Shown: positions 41,504-50,116 of the stretch, in pieces | Numbering within the stretch: the first letter of the stretch is position 1 | Layout: every line of letters starts with the position of its first letter | From: Streptomyces alboflavus | GTDB taxonomy: Bacteria; Actinomycetota; Actinomycetes; Streptomycetales; Streptomycetaceae | DNA: 64,000 nucleotides | NCBI RefSeq assembly: GCF_000716675.1 | Contig: NZ_JNXT01000035.1 | Coordinates: forward strand, 22,662-86,661 | Direction of reading: 5' to 3' | Translations under genes and position numbers: made by a program | Notes under the pieces: model-generated | Seen by the model: only the letters and a program-made list of their open reading frames with translations | Told to the model about the DNA's origin: nothing | Databases searched by the model: none

Positions 41504-42877
41504 ATGGGGCGACACCGACGCGACTCGCGAGCCCGCAGGCCCGCAGCCGGGTGGCGTCGCGGCCTGCACTGGGGCGGGTGCACCTCCGCTGTCGTACTGC
41601 TCGCGGCCCTGGGGGCCGGCGTGTGGGCCTATCAGGATCTGAACAGCAACATCCGGGGCGCCGATGTCGATGCCAAGCTGGGCGACGACCGGCCCGCCAA
41701 CAGGAGTCCCGGTTCGAAGAACATCCTGGTCGTCGGCTCGGACAGCCGCGAGGGCGCCAACGCCGAGTACGGCAGGAGCCTGGCGACCATGCAGTCGGAC
41801 ACACTCATGCTGGTGCATCTCCCGGCCGACCGGAAGTGGGCCACCGCCGTGTCCTTCCCCCGTGACTCGTGGGTGAGGATCCCCTCCTGCGACAGGGGCG
41901 ACGGCACCCGGTCCGCCGCCCACCACTTCAAGATCAACGAAGCGTTCTCGCTCGGCGGGAGCACGGGCGACGTAGGGGGCGCGGCCGCCTGCACGATCAG
42001 GACGGTGGAGTCGAACACGGGCCTGCGTGTGGATCACTTCGTCTCCTTGGACTTCCAGGGTTTCAAGGGCATGGTCGATGCCCTGGGCGGCATCGAGGTC
42101 TGTCCGAAGCGGCCCATCCACGACAAGAAGGCTCATCTGAACCTGGCGGCGGGCTGCCAGACCATCAAGGGTGAGAAGGCGCTCGGATACGTCCGCACCC
42201 GCTACAGCGTCGGCGACGGCTCGGACATCGGGCGCATCGGCCGCCAGCAGGAGTTCATGGAAGCCCTGGCCGAGAAGGCGCAGTCCAAGCTGACTCACCC
42301 CAAGGCGCTGTACGGCTTCCTGCGGTCGGTCACCAAGTCGCTGACCACGGACAACTCCCTGGCCGGGATGAAGCCCCTGTACGGGCTCGCCTCCGAGCTG
42401 AAGGAGATCCCCGGCGACCGGCTCACCTTCCTGACCGTTCCGAACTACCCGCGTCAGGCCGACGTTCCCGCCGACCGGGCGAACGTCGTGTGGCAATTCC
42501 CCCAGGCTGCCGAGCTGTTCACCGCCCTGGCCAGGGACGAAGAAGTCGGTCGGGCCGAGAAGGAGAGGCTGGATCGTACGTCCCGGCGCCCGGTGTACGC
42601 CTCGTCCGTGCGGGTGCGCGTCCTCAATGGGACTGACAGACCTGGGCGCGGCGCGGATGTCGCGGCGCGGCTGCGCGAGGTGGGCTTCACTGTTACCGAG
42701 ACCGGCAACTCCCCTGTCGATACCCGGATCACGCAGGTGAGCTACGCAGAGGGCATGGAGGAGCGCGCCGAGCAGGTGGCCTCCCGCCTGCCCGGCGCCC
42801 GTGCCGTACGGGAGGCGGTCGCGCCGCGCGGCCTGGTGACGGTGACAGTGGGCGAGGACTTTGGCGGCGTGCGCTGA
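41504..42877 (+). CDS. LytR-CpsA-Psr (LCP) family cell-wall ligase with LytR_C domain
   Basis: A 457-residue protein. One N-terminal membrane helix ('TSAVVLLAALGAGVWAYQ'), then the LCP domain with 'KNILVVGSDSRE', 'SDTLMLVHLPADRKWATAVSFPRDSWVRIP', the Arg-Asp pair in 'VSFPRDSW' and 'GYVRTRYSVGDGSDIGRIGRQQEF'. From about residue 365 a LytR_C fold ('VYASSVRVRVLNGTDRPGRGADVAARLREVGFTV'). LCP enzymes attach glycopolymers such as teichoic acids to peptidoglycan. Placement behind box 4 links envelope remodelling to the Ter-type genes. Confidence 0.9.
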   Translation: MGRHRRDSRARRPAAGWRRGLHWGGCTSAVVLLAALGAGVWAYQDLNSNIRGADVDAKLGDDRPANRSPGSKNILVVGSDSREGANAEYGRSLATMQSDTLMLVHLPADRKWATAVSFPRDSWVRIPSCDRGDGTRSAAHHFKINEAFSLGGSTGDVGGAAACTIRTVESNTGLRVDHFVSLDFQGFKGMVDALGGIEVCPKRPIHDKKAHLNLAAGCQTIKGEKALGYVRTRYSVGDGSDIGRIGRQQEFMEALAEKAQSKLTHPKALYGFLRSVTKSLTTDNSLAGMKPLYGLASELKEIPGDRLTFLTVPNYPRQADVPADRANVVWQFPQAAELFTALARDEEVGRAEKERLDRTSRRPVYASSVRVRVLNGTDRPGRGADVAARLREVGFTVTETGNSPVDTRITQVSYAEGMEERAEQVASRLPGARAVREAVAPRGLVTVTVGEDFGGVR

Positions 42878-42965
42878 CCGCCACCCCCTTCCCCGTCCGG
42901 CACGGGTCCGGAGCGGTAAGGGGGCACGCCGCAGCCCCACGGCCACGGCAGACGGGCGAGTGCCC

Positions 42966-43421
42966 TCAGAGGTCGAACTCGTGCGGCGGCAGGTCGAGCG
43001 CGTAGCACGCCTCCCGTACGACGGCCTGCTCGTCCTTGTCGAAGTCGCCGTCGGCGCCGCCGATGACGATGCCGATCTGGATCACGGCTCGGGCCTCGGC
43101 AGGCTTCTTCTTGGCCTTGGCGATCTCCTGCAACACGCTGACCTTGCCGAGCTGGAAGTCGGCGGCCAGCTGGTCGAGGTTCATCTCGAACCGGCGCTGA
43201 AGGTCCTCGGAGGGGAAGTTGCGCAGCACCTCGTTGGTGAGAATGAGTTCGGTGACGCGTTGGCGCTCGGAGGGGTCCACCGAGCCGTCGGCGGCCGCGA
43301 CCAGGGCACACATCGCCATGCCGGCGTCCCGGAAGGCGCCGCTCTTCAGGTCGTTCTTCTTCGCCGTGAGCTGCGTCTGCATCTGCGACGCGGATTCCTT
43401 GAGCCGGTCCCACAGGGCCAT
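42966..43421 (-). CDS. terB: TerB-family protein
   Basis: A 151-residue protein. 'DAGMAMCALVAAADGSVDPSERQRVTELI' and 'AVIQIGIVIGGADGDFDKDEQAVVREACYALDLPPHEF' are the two TerB helical repeats with acidic AADG/GADGDFDxDE metal sites. TerB links membrane and cytoplasmic parts of Ter complexes. It lies 74 bp downstream of box 5. No TerC is present in the window. Confidence 0.92.
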   Translation of the reverse strand: MALWDRLKESASQMQTQLTAKKNDLKSGAFRDAGMAMCALVAAADGSVDPSERQRVTELILTNEVLRNFPSEDLQRRFEMNLDQLAADFQLGKVSVLQEIAKAKKKPAEARAVIQIGIVIGGADGDFDKDEQAVVREACYALDLPPHEFDL

Positions 43422-43494
43422 GCCTGCTCAACTCCATCCTTGGTGAGAAGCGTTGCCCGGGCCGCGGGGAGCACGGTCCGGACAACACCTAGCT

Positions 43495-43510
43495 TCTACA
43501 GCAATGTAGA
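43495..43510. promoter_or_regulatory. BlaI-type box 5, terB promoter
   Basis: TCTACAGCAATGTAGA with further symmetric flanks (AGCT...AGCT), giving an extended palindrome of 24 bp from 43491 to 43514. Upstream of terB on the minus strand and just beyond the SpoOM stop. Confidence 0.78.
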
Positions 43511-43554
43511 AGCTAGCAGGAGTGCCCCGGCATACGCCCTGGCGCGCCCGCTGT

Positions 43555-44556
43555 TCACTCTTCTTCCCCTTCGTCGTCGCCCTCGAAGAAGTCCCCGACC
43601 TCGTCGACGACTTCGGCCGCGACCATGCCGCCGACCACGCCCACGGCGAGCCCGGCCGCACCCGCGGCCACAGCGGTGCCCACGCCCGACCCCGAACGGT
43701 GATGACCTCCGTGCCCGTGACTGCCGGCCTCATTCCCGTGGCCGTGGAAGTCGTGCCCGTACGCCTCGCCGTGCCCGTACGACGCCCGGTGCCCGACCAT
43801 CTGGCGCACCCAGCCGTCCACGATCGCGTTCCAGTTCTGCTGCTCGGCTCCGTCACAGGGGACCGCGAAGCGGGTGACCGCGTCGTGGCCGGAGGAGGAG
43901 TGGCCGCCGCGCTTGTCGGCCTCCAGGACGACCTCCATCTCGTCACGGTGGGCGAGGAAGGTCACCTCGACCTCGGTGAGCACGTGCGCGTATTCAGGGG
44001 AAGCGGACAGCTCGACTTCTTGGTAGAAGGGCAGCTGCTGGCCGGTGCCGCCGATGCGGCCCAGCTCCAGGTCCGCGGTTTTGAAGCCGAAGCCGAGCTG
44101 CCCGAAGGCTTCCAGGATCGCCTCCTGGACCGGCAGCGGGGCGACGGCGAGCGCATCCAGGTCGCCCTTGTCCTTGGCACCCGCCACCGCCAGCTCGGTC
44201 CGCACCCCGAGGACGATGCCCAGGCCCTGCCCGTACAGCTCGGTGATCGGCGTCTCCCAGGGCAGGGTGATCGCGAACGGCACGCTGTGCCGCTGCCCCT
44301 CGCCGAGCCTGAAGCTTCCGCCGACGATGAACCGGTCGAAGGCCACATATCCCTCGTGCTCGCCACCGTCATGCTCGGCCTCCACGCGCGCCACCAGCTC
44401 CAGGGTGACGTGCTCGACGTTGACGTCGGCGCCGCCGCCCTGGAGGTTCACCTGCCCACGCAGCGTCGCGCCGGGCCGGACGGCCCCGGGCTTGAGGACC
44501 GTGTCCACCGAGGGGCCACCCACCCCGAGCGATCCGAGCAGTCGCTTGAACACCAT
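43555..44556 (-). CDS. SpoOM-family arrestin-like protein with His-rich tail
   Basis: A 333-residue protein. 'MVFKRLLGSLGVGGPSVDTVLKPGAVRPGATLRGQVNLQGG' and 'VEHVTLELVARVEAE' are the SpoOM start, and the beta-sandwich continues to about residue 235. Then a His/Gly segment ('GHGEAYGHDFHGHGNEAGSHGHGGHH') and a hydrophobic Gly-rich helix ('AVAAGAAGLAVGVVGGMVAA') precede an acidic end. ATG 44556 has GGAG 11 bases upstream. The His-rich region could bind metal ions; the helix may insert in the membrane. SpoOM controls sporulation entry in Bacillus, but the family is broader. Confidence 0.88.
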   Translation of the reverse strand: MVFKRLLGSLGVGGPSVDTVLKPGAVRPGATLRGQVNLQGGGADVNVEHVTLELVARVEAEHDGGEHEGYVAFDRFIVGGSFRLGEGQRHSVPFAITLPWETPITELYGQGLGIVLGVRTELAVAGAKDKGDLDALAVAPLPVQEAILEAFGQLGFGFKTADLELGRIGGTGQQLPFYQEVELSASPEYAHVLTEVEVTFLAHRDEMEVVLEADKRGGHSSSGHDAVTRFAVPCDGAEQQNWNAIVDGWVRQMVGHRASYGHGEAYGHDFHGHGNEAGSHGHGGHHRSGSGVGTAVAAGAAGLAVGVVGGMVAAEVVDEVGDFFEGDDEGEEE

Positions 44557-44605
44557 CGCGGCGTTCACTCCTTACAGTTGATCGACGAGTCGTCAGGAAC
44601 CCTTG

Positions 44606-44621
44606 TCTACAGGGCTGTAGA
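44606..44621. promoter_or_regulatory. BlaI-type box 6, spoOM-like promoter
   Basis: TCTACAGGGCTGTAGA, perfect dyad, 49 bp upstream of the SpoOM-like start. Confidence 0.75.
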
Positions 44622-44903
44622 AGGAGAATAGGGCGGACTGACCCTGCTGTGAGCACGCGGCGGGAATGCGTACTCCTGATGCCGTACGCCGGACGCGGAT
44701 CGGCCCTCTGCCGTCCGGCGCGTACCCCCTCACGGCCCCGTTCCCCCGCACCTCCCGCGCCCGCGCTGCATCGCGTGGCCTCCGTCGCGCACTGCCAGCC
44801 GTTGCTGTTCGGTTGCGCCGCCGGAAGTACCCCACGCGCGGATCGCTTACGCTCGGCGTCTGGCCCGCCGGACTCGTGAGCCCGGGGACCCTCGGCGGAC
44901 GCG

Positions 44904-45113
44904 ATGACGCGTTCGGATCTCCGGCGACGTCCAGCGCTGATCGCGGGCGCCGCCCCGACCGCCGCCGCCCTGAATCGGCTGATGCAGACCTCCGACGCGA
45001 GCCCGGAGACAGGCGGTTCCCACGGCGCCCGGCCCTCGGTCGCGCTCGTGACCCCGTACGCCGTGGCGCTGCTGGCCATCGCCACTCGGCGGCTGCACGA
45101 CCGTGACGCGTGA
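44904..45113 (+). CDS. Possible 69-residue hypothetical protein
   Basis: The frame from ATG 44904 has third positions strongly biased to G/C and the C-terminal half 'RPSVALVTPYAVALLAIATRRLHDRDA' could be a membrane helix. There is no clear ribosome binding site and no known family. The rest of 44622-45150 holds no other supported gene. Confidence 0.35.
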   Translation: MTRSDLRRRPALIAGAAPTAAALNRLMQTSDASPETGGSHGARPSVALVTPYAVALLAIATRRLHDRDA

Positions 45114-45151
45114 CGGAGGTCATAGCCTCTGTCACACGGGTTTGCCATTCC

Positions 45152-45168
45152 TTTACAGTGGGTGTAGA
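45152..45168. promoter_or_regulatory. Degenerate BlaI-type box upstream of the CNNM operon
   Basis: TTTACA and TGTAGA are present but spaced by five bases, so this is a weak relative of the six perfect boxes. It lies about 150 bp before the CNNM genes, in the right place to extend the regulon. Confidence 0.35.
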
Positions 45169-45240
45169 AAGCGGGCGCCGCGCCGGTGCCCACTGATCTG
45201 GAACGACCTACGAGACACCAGAAGGAGCCACGGACCCGCG

Positions 45241-45318
45241 ATGGGTGAGCCTCCCAGTACCAGCCGTGCCATTGCCTGCCCGCAGCCAGAGGTTGAGGGA
45301 ACGGGGGTGGCACGGTGA
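45241..45318 (+). CDS. Possible 25-codon leader peptide coupled to the CNNM gene
   Basis: ATG 45241 follows AAGGAG by about 14 bases; the frame (MGEPPSTSRAIACPQPEVEG...) ends at a TGA that overlaps the CNNM GTG start (GTGA). Translational coupling through a leader peptide is plausible, but the ribosome binding site is far from the ATG. Confidence 0.35.
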   Translation: MGEPPSTSRAIACPQPEVEGTGVAR

Positions 45319-46649
45319 CCGAGGTCCTGCTGCTGCTCCTGGCCCTGCTCCTCACGCTCGCCTGCGCTGTGTTCGTGGCCGCCGAGTTCTCCCTGACCAC
45401 CGTCGAGCGCGGTGACCTGGAGCGGGCAGCCGAGGCGGGCGAGCGCGGCGCGGGCGGCGCCCTCAAGGCGGTGCGCCGTCTGACCGTGCAGCTCTCCGGC
45501 GCCCAGCTCGGCATCACCGTCACCTCGCTGGTGATCGGCATGCTCGCCGAGCCCTCCCTCGCGGCCCTGCTGCGCGGCCCGTTGGAGAGCGCGGGTCTGG
45601 GCGGGGCCGCCTCCGCCGTGGCCACGGTTCTCGGGGTCGTCCTGTCCACCGTGGTGCTGATGGTGGTCGGCGAGCTGGTGCCGAAGAACTGGGCGATCTC
45701 GCGCCCGCTGGCCGTCGCCAAGGTGGTGGCGGGCCCGCAACGCGGCTTCACCGCCGCTTTCGGCCCCTTCATCCGGCATCTGAACAACACCGCGAACCGG
45801 TTCGTGCGCCGCTTCGGTCTGGAACCGGCCGAGGAGCTGGCCTCCGCCCGCACTCCGGAGGAACTGGTCGCGCTCGCCCGGCACTCGGCCGCCGAGGGTG
45901 CCCTGGAGGCCGACTCCGCCGAACTGTTCGTACGTACCCTGCACCTGAGCGAGCTGACGGCCGAGAACGTCATGACGCCGCGCGTGGACGTGCGCGCGCT
46001 GGAGGCCCACGCCTCCGCGCAGGACGCGGAGAACCTCACCCACGCCACCGGCCTGTCCCGCTTCCCCGTCTACCGCGACAGCCTCGACGAGGTCATCGGC
46101 ACCGTCCACATCCGCGACGTCCTGGCCCTCGACCCGGACAAGCGGCAGCTGACCCCTGTCACCGACCTGGTGAGCGAGCCGCTGCTGGTGCCCGACAGCC
46201 TGCCCGCCGACCGGCTCCTGGAGCGCCTGCGCGCGACGCGCACGATGGCGGTGGTCATCGACGAGTACGGCGGCACGGCGGGCCTGGCCACGGTCGAGGA
46301 CATCGTGGAGGAGGTAGTCGGCGAGGTCCGCGACGAGCACGACCCCGTCGAGGTTCCTGACCTGGTGCCCGCCGCTCCCGGCAAGGACGGCCGCGCGACG
46401 TGGGAGGCCGACGGCGGTGTCCGCGTCGACCAGCTCGGAGCGATAGGGCTGGCCGCGCCGGAGGGCCCCTATGAGACGGTGGCGGGGCTCATCGCCACGC
46501 ACCTGGCCCGCATCCCGGCCGTCGGCGACACCATCGACCTAGACAGCTGGCACCTGGCCGTCGAGGCAGTCGAGCACCATCGCGCCGACCGTGTCCGCAT
46601 CACCGCACCGGCCCACCACGCCACCACAGCCTTGGAGGAGGCCCGATGA
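45315..46649 (+). CDS. CNNM/CorC-type transporter with CBS domains, first copy
   Basis: A 444-residue protein. An N-terminal DUF21 membrane domain ('LLALLLTLACAVFVAAEFSLTTVERGDLERAAEAGERGA', 'AQLGITVTSLVIGMLAEPSLA', 'VVGELVPKNWAI') is followed by two CBS domains ('NVMTPRVDVRALEAHASAQ' and 'MAVVIDEYGGTAGLATVEDIVEEVVGEVRDEHD') and a CorC_HlyC end ('DGGVRVDQLGAIGLAAPEGPYETVAGLIATHL'). These proteins export Mg2+ or Co2+. The GTG start overlaps a short leader frame; the stop overlaps the next gene. Confidence 0.9.
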   Translation: MTEVLLLLLALLLTLACAVFVAAEFSLTTVERGDLERAAEAGERGAGGALKAVRRLTVQLSGAQLGITVTSLVIGMLAEPSLAALLRGPLESAGLGGAASAVATVLGVVLSTVVLMVVGELVPKNWAISRPLAVAKVVAGPQRGFTAAFGPFIRHLNNTANRFVRRFGLEPAEELASARTPEELVALARHSAAEGALEADSAELFVRTLHLSELTAENVMTPRVDVRALEAHASAQDAENLTHATGLSRFPVYRDSLDEVIGTVHIRDVLALDPDKRQLTPVTDLVSEPLLVPDSLPADRLLERLRATRTMAVVIDEYGGTAGLATVEDIVEEVVGEVRDEHDPVEVPDLVPAAPGKDGRATWEADGGVRVDQLGAIGLAAPEGPYETVAGLIATHLARIPAVGDTIDLDSWHLAVEAVEHHRADRVRITAPAHHATTALEEAR

Positions 46650-47674
46650 CCACGATCCAGCTCCTCATCGGCGCTCTGACACTGCTGACCAACGCCTTCT
46701 TCGTCGGCGCCGAGTTCGCCCTGATCTCAGTGCGCCGCAGCCAGATCGAACCCAAGGCGGAGAAAGGCAACCGCCGGGCCCGGATCACGCTGTGGGGCAT
46801 CGAGCACATCTCCGCGATGATGGCCACCGCCCAACTCGGTATCACCGTCTCCTCGCTGGTCCTCGGCGCGGTCGCGGAGCCGGCCATCGCCCACCTGCTG
46901 GAGCCCGCCTTCGAGGCCACCCGCGTCCCCGGTGCCCTGGTGCACCCGATCGCCTTCGCCATCGCCCTCACAGTGGCCACATATCTGCACATGCTGATCG
47001 GCGAGATGGTCCCCAAGAACATCGCGCTGGCCGCCCCCGTACCGACCGCGCTGGTCCTCGGGCCGCCCCTGGTCGCCCTCACCCGGGCGCTCAAGCCCGT
47101 GGTCTTCGGCATCAACGCCTTCGCCAACACCCTGCTGAAACTGCTGAAGGTCGAGCCGAAGGACGAGGTCGAGGCCGTCTTCACCGACGACCAGCTCGCC
47201 CGCATGGTGATGGACTCCAGCCAGGCCGGACTGCTGTCGGGAGCCGACGGCGAGCGGCTGCGCGACGCCCTGGAACTGGGCACACGCCCGGTCGGCGAGA
47301 TCCTCGTCCCCGCCGCGCGCATGCGCACCGTCGACGACACCATCACCCCAGCCCGCCTCCAACAGGCAGCCGCGCAGGCCGGGTACTCCCGCTTCCCCGT
47401 CACCGGCACAGGCGGAGCCCTGCTCGGCTACCTGCACATCAAGGACACCCTCGGCGTCACCGACCGCGACAAGCCCTTCCCGCGCACAGCACTGCATCCG
47501 CTCACCCGGGTGAGCATCGACACCCCGCTCGACGACACCCTCACCGCACTGCGCGCCATGGACAGCCACCTCGCCGCCGTCACCGGCGACAAGGGCACCG
47601 TCATCGGCTTCGTCACGATGGAGGACGTCCTGTCCGAACTCGTCGGCCCTGGACCCGCCCTGGCCAACACGTGA
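46646..47674 (+). CDS. CNNM/CorC-type transporter with CBS domains, second copy
   Basis: A 342-residue paralogue. DUF21 part 'LLTNAFFVGAEFALISVRRSQIEPKAEKGNRRA', 'AQLGITVSSLVLGAVAEPAIA', 'MLIGEMVPKNIALAAP'; CBS domains at 'EILVPAARMRTVDDTITP' and 'TALRAMDSHLAAVTGDKGTVIGFVTMEDVLSELVG'. It lacks the C-terminal CorC_HlyC domain of its partner. The 4-bp overlap (ATGA) and shared terminator indicate a two-subunit transporter. Confidence 0.9.
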   Translation: MTTIQLLIGALTLLTNAFFVGAEFALISVRRSQIEPKAEKGNRRARITLWGIEHISAMMATAQLGITVSSLVLGAVAEPAIAHLLEPAFEATRVPGALVHPIAFAIALTVATYLHMLIGEMVPKNIALAAPVPTALVLGPPLVALTRALKPVVFGINAFANTLLKLLKVEPKDEVEAVFTDDQLARMVMDSSQAGLLSGADGERLRDALELGTRPVGEILVPAARMRTVDDTITPARLQQAAAQAGYSRFPVTGTGGALLGYLHIKDTLGVTDRDKPFPRTALHPLTRVSIDTPLDDTLTALRAMDSHLAAVTGDKGTVIGFVTMEDVLSELVGPGPALANT

Positions 47675-47719
47675 GCGGCGGGTCACACGCACGAGGGTTG
47701 AACGCGCCGTAAGGGGAAT

Positions 47720-47751
47720 GGGAGGGTGCTGGGAATGTCCAGCGCCCTCCC
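47720..47751. terminator. Hairpin after the CNNM operon
   Basis: GGGAGGGTGCTGG (47720-47732) pairs with CCAGCGCCCTCCC (47739-47751), one wobble, 6-base loop, about 45 bp after the second CNNM stop. Confidence 0.7.
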
Positions 47752-47810
47752 CACACCCACAAATCAAGTAAGACGTGAGAGCAGGGCCCCGGGTTCCTTC
47801 AGGGGGGCCG

Positions 47811-48959
47811 GTGACTGACACACTGCGTCTGCCCCGCGTCAAGGCACGCACTCCGGACCGGCACACACCGCAGCCCCACCCGGTCGGACCGGCCGCGCCG
47901 AAGCGGGACTCCTTCTTCGACAACGCCAAGTACCTGGCCATCGTCCTGGTCGCGATGGGCCACGCCTGGGAGCCCCTGCGCGACGACAGCCGGGCCGCAG
48001 CCGCCCTCTACGTCGCCGTGTACACCTTCCACATGCCGGCCTTCATCGTCATCTCCGGCTACTTCTCCAAGAGCTTCGACGCCGGCCCCGGACGACTGCG
48101 ACGGCTGGTCACCGGCATCGCCGTGCCCTACGTCCTCTTCGAAGTCGCCTACACCCTGTTCAAACGGTGGGCCGACGACGACCCGACGTACCCCGTCAGC
48201 CTCCTCGACCCCTGGTACCTCACCTGGTTCCTCGCAGCCCTGTTCATCTGGCGCCTGACCACCCCCCTGTGGAAAGTCCTGCGCCGGCCGCTGCCGATCG
48301 CACTCGCCGTCGCCGCGCTGGCCTCCATGTCCCCCGACATCGGCGACGACCTGGACCTTCAACGGGTCCTGCAGTTCCTGCCCTTCTTCGTCCTAGGGTT
48401 GTGCCTGAAGCCCGAACACTTCCGGATGGTGCGCCGCCGCGAGGCCCGCACCCTGGCCGTCCCGGTCTTCGCGATGGCGCTGCTTTTCGCTTACTGGGCG
48501 GCCCCGCGGATGAACGCCGCCTGGTTCTACCGCCGCGACAGCGCCCAGGAACTGGCCGCTCCCGGCTGGGCCGGTCCCGTCATGACCCTCGCGATGTTCG
48601 GCTGCTCCCTGGTCCTGGTGGCCTGTTTCTTCGCCTGGGTGCCAGGCCGGAGGCTGTGGTTCACCGCCTTGGGCGCGGGCACCCTGTACGGCTATCTCCT
48701 GCACGGCTTCCTCGCCAAGGGCTCCCGTTTCTGGGACTGGTACGCACACGACTGGGTCCACCAGCCCCTCGGCGAGATCACGGTGACCTTTGTCGCCGCC
48801 ACGGTCATCACTCTCCTGTGCACCCCGCCCGTCCAGCGCCTCTTCCGTTTCGCGATGGAGCCCAAGATGGAGTGGGCCTTCAAGGACAGTCGGCGGTCCA
48901 GAGGCGGCAGGCACGCGGGCGGCCCGAGAAGAACGAGAAGAACGGGGAGCAGGACATGA
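47811..48959 (+). CDS. Acyltransferase-3-type membrane protein
   Basis: A 382-residue protein with about ten membrane helices. 'DSFFDNAKYLAIVLVAMGHAWEPL' with the catalytic-type His in 'MGHAW', 'VYTFHMPAFIVISGYFSKSF' and 'PWYLTWFLAALFIWRL' match acyltransferase-3/fucose 4-O-acetylase-like proteins that acylate surface glycans. GTG 47811 follows AGGGGGGCC. Overlaps the GNAT gene by 4 bp. Confidence 0.82.
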   Translation: MTDTLRLPRVKARTPDRHTPQPHPVGPAAPKRDSFFDNAKYLAIVLVAMGHAWEPLRDDSRAAAALYVAVYTFHMPAFIVISGYFSKSFDAGPGRLRRLVTGIAVPYVLFEVAYTLFKRWADDDPTYPVSLLDPWYLTWFLAALFIWRLTTPLWKVLRRPLPIALAVAALASMSPDIGDDLDLQRVLQFLPFFVLGLCLKPEHFRMVRRREARTLAVPVFAMALLFAYWAAPRMNAAWFYRRDSAQELAAPGWAGPVMTLAMFGCSLVLVACFFAWVPGRRLWFTALGAGTLYGYLLHGFLAKGSRFWDWYAHDWVHQPLGEITVTFVAATVITLLCTPPVQRLFRFAMEPKMEWAFKDSRRSRGGRHAGGPRRTRRTGSRT

Positions 48960-49330
48960 GCGGCCCGGCGCGGCTCCCCACGGTCCATTTCGCCCGCACC
49001 GCACCAGGCATGGAGTCCGGCGCAGGACGCCAGACCCTGACCGCTCTGGACCCCCACGACCGCCCCGTCGGCCGACTCGACTTCCAGATCTGCCACACCT
49101 GCCGACGGGGCTTCATCCGCAACATCGCCGTCGCCGTCCACTGGCAGGACCAGGGCATCGCCCGCGAGGCGCTGCACCACGCACTGGCCCAGGAGCTACG
49201 CGCGCACTACGCCTGGTCCACGACCCGACAGACCTCCGACGGCCGCCACTTCTTCGCCGCCATGGAGGAGGAAACCGACGTGGCCTTCCCCGCGAACGCC
49301 ACGAAGTGCCCGCACATACACACCTCATAG
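48956..49330 (+). CDS. GNAT-like acetyltransferase
   Basis: A 124-residue protein. 'GFIRNIAVAVHWQDQGIAREALHHALAQ' resembles GNAT motif A (QxxGIA/GxxL) and 'WSTTRQTSDGRHFFAAMEEETDVAFP' the later strand-helix. The usual N-terminal strands are shortened. Two Cys pairs ('CHTC' and 'KCPHIH') give a zinc-ribbon look. Translationally coupled to the acyltransferase. Confidence 0.65.
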   Translation: MSGPARLPTVHFARTAPGMESGAGRQTLTALDPHDRPVGRLDFQICHTCRRGFIRNIAVAVHWQDQGIAREALHHALAQELRAHYAWSTTRQTSDGRHFFAAMEEETDVAFPANATKCPHIHTS

Positions 49331-49392
49331 CCGTGCGGGGAGATTTCCCTCTCGTAGAGTGGTCCACCGACACGAAGCAAGGAGAGGTAGAA

Positions 49393-49755
49393 GTGGCTGA
49401 GGGTGCTCACGACATAGGTGCGGCCCGTACCGCTCCTCGGAACACCCCGGCTCGGGTGAGTGTGTGGGCCGCCGTTCTGGGTGTCGGCCTGATTGCGGGC
49501 ATCTTCCTGACACCGATGCTCTGGTTGATGTACAGCGGGTTCTACACGTTCTTCGTGTTCGTGTCCGGTCTTGTCGCCGTGCCCGCCGGGCACCTCGGCC
49601 GCCGCCGCGGCAAGCGCCTCGGCGGCGTCGACCGCGGCGCCGCGCTCCTGGGCATCGTGACCGGCTGGCTGTTGATCCTCTTCAGCCTGCTCCTGGTCCT
49701 AGCCTACGTGGGACTACTGGCGGGGCTCGCGGTCCTCACTGACTCCGCGTCCTGA
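49393..49755 (+). CDS. Small membrane protein
   Basis: A 120-residue protein with three hydrophobic helices ('VSVWAAVLGVGLIAGIFLTPMLWLMY', 'FYTFFVFVSGLVAVPAGHLG', 'GIVTGWLLILFSLLLVLAYVGLLAGLAVL'). DUF-type, function unknown. GTG 49393 follows AAGGAGAGGTAGAA. A separate transcript is likely since 62 bp separate it from the GNAT gene. Confidence 0.65.
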   Translation: MAEGAHDIGAARTAPRNTPARVSVWAAVLGVGLIAGIFLTPMLWLMYSGFYTFFVFVSGLVAVPAGHLGRRRGKRLGGVDRGAALLGIVTGWLLILFSLLLVLAYVGLLAGLAVLTDSAS

Positions 49756-50116
49756 GTGAGGGCAGCAGTCGCCCTTCACGTGAGGCGACGTGACATGCCG
49801 AGACCGCCTTCGAGCGGGACCTCGGCGTGATCGAAGGTCGTGGAGGGCACTCGCACCTCAGATCTTCTTTCTCTCTTTGCGCTCGTAGGCATCGCAGTCA
49901 CGCTCTGGTCCATGCGATCCAGCAGGCGCAAGTGGTCGAGTACCACAGCGCGCGCCGCCGGGTGCGGGCCCGGCCTGCCTGTCGTCGGAGGCTTTGATCC
50001 GGCCCATGCAGGCCCGGAGGCGGAGGCCGGCACCGTAACTCTCGGGGGTCTCGTCCTGGCGGATGGCGATGCCCCGCCTCATACAGCTCCGAGATGGACC
50101 CCCGAATGACCAGCGG
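49756..50116. other. Gene-poor stretch before the toxin gene
   Basis: I see no supported gene. A minus-strand frame with 'AIRQDETPESYGAGLRLRAC' could be a remnant but has no recognised family or start. A short inverted-repeat-like segment lies near 49930. Confidence 0.35.

Noticed and set aside
45103..45318. Longer leader protein upstream of the CNNM gene
   Set aside because: Only the last 25 codons follow a ribosome binding site; the earlier part crosses the promoter region.
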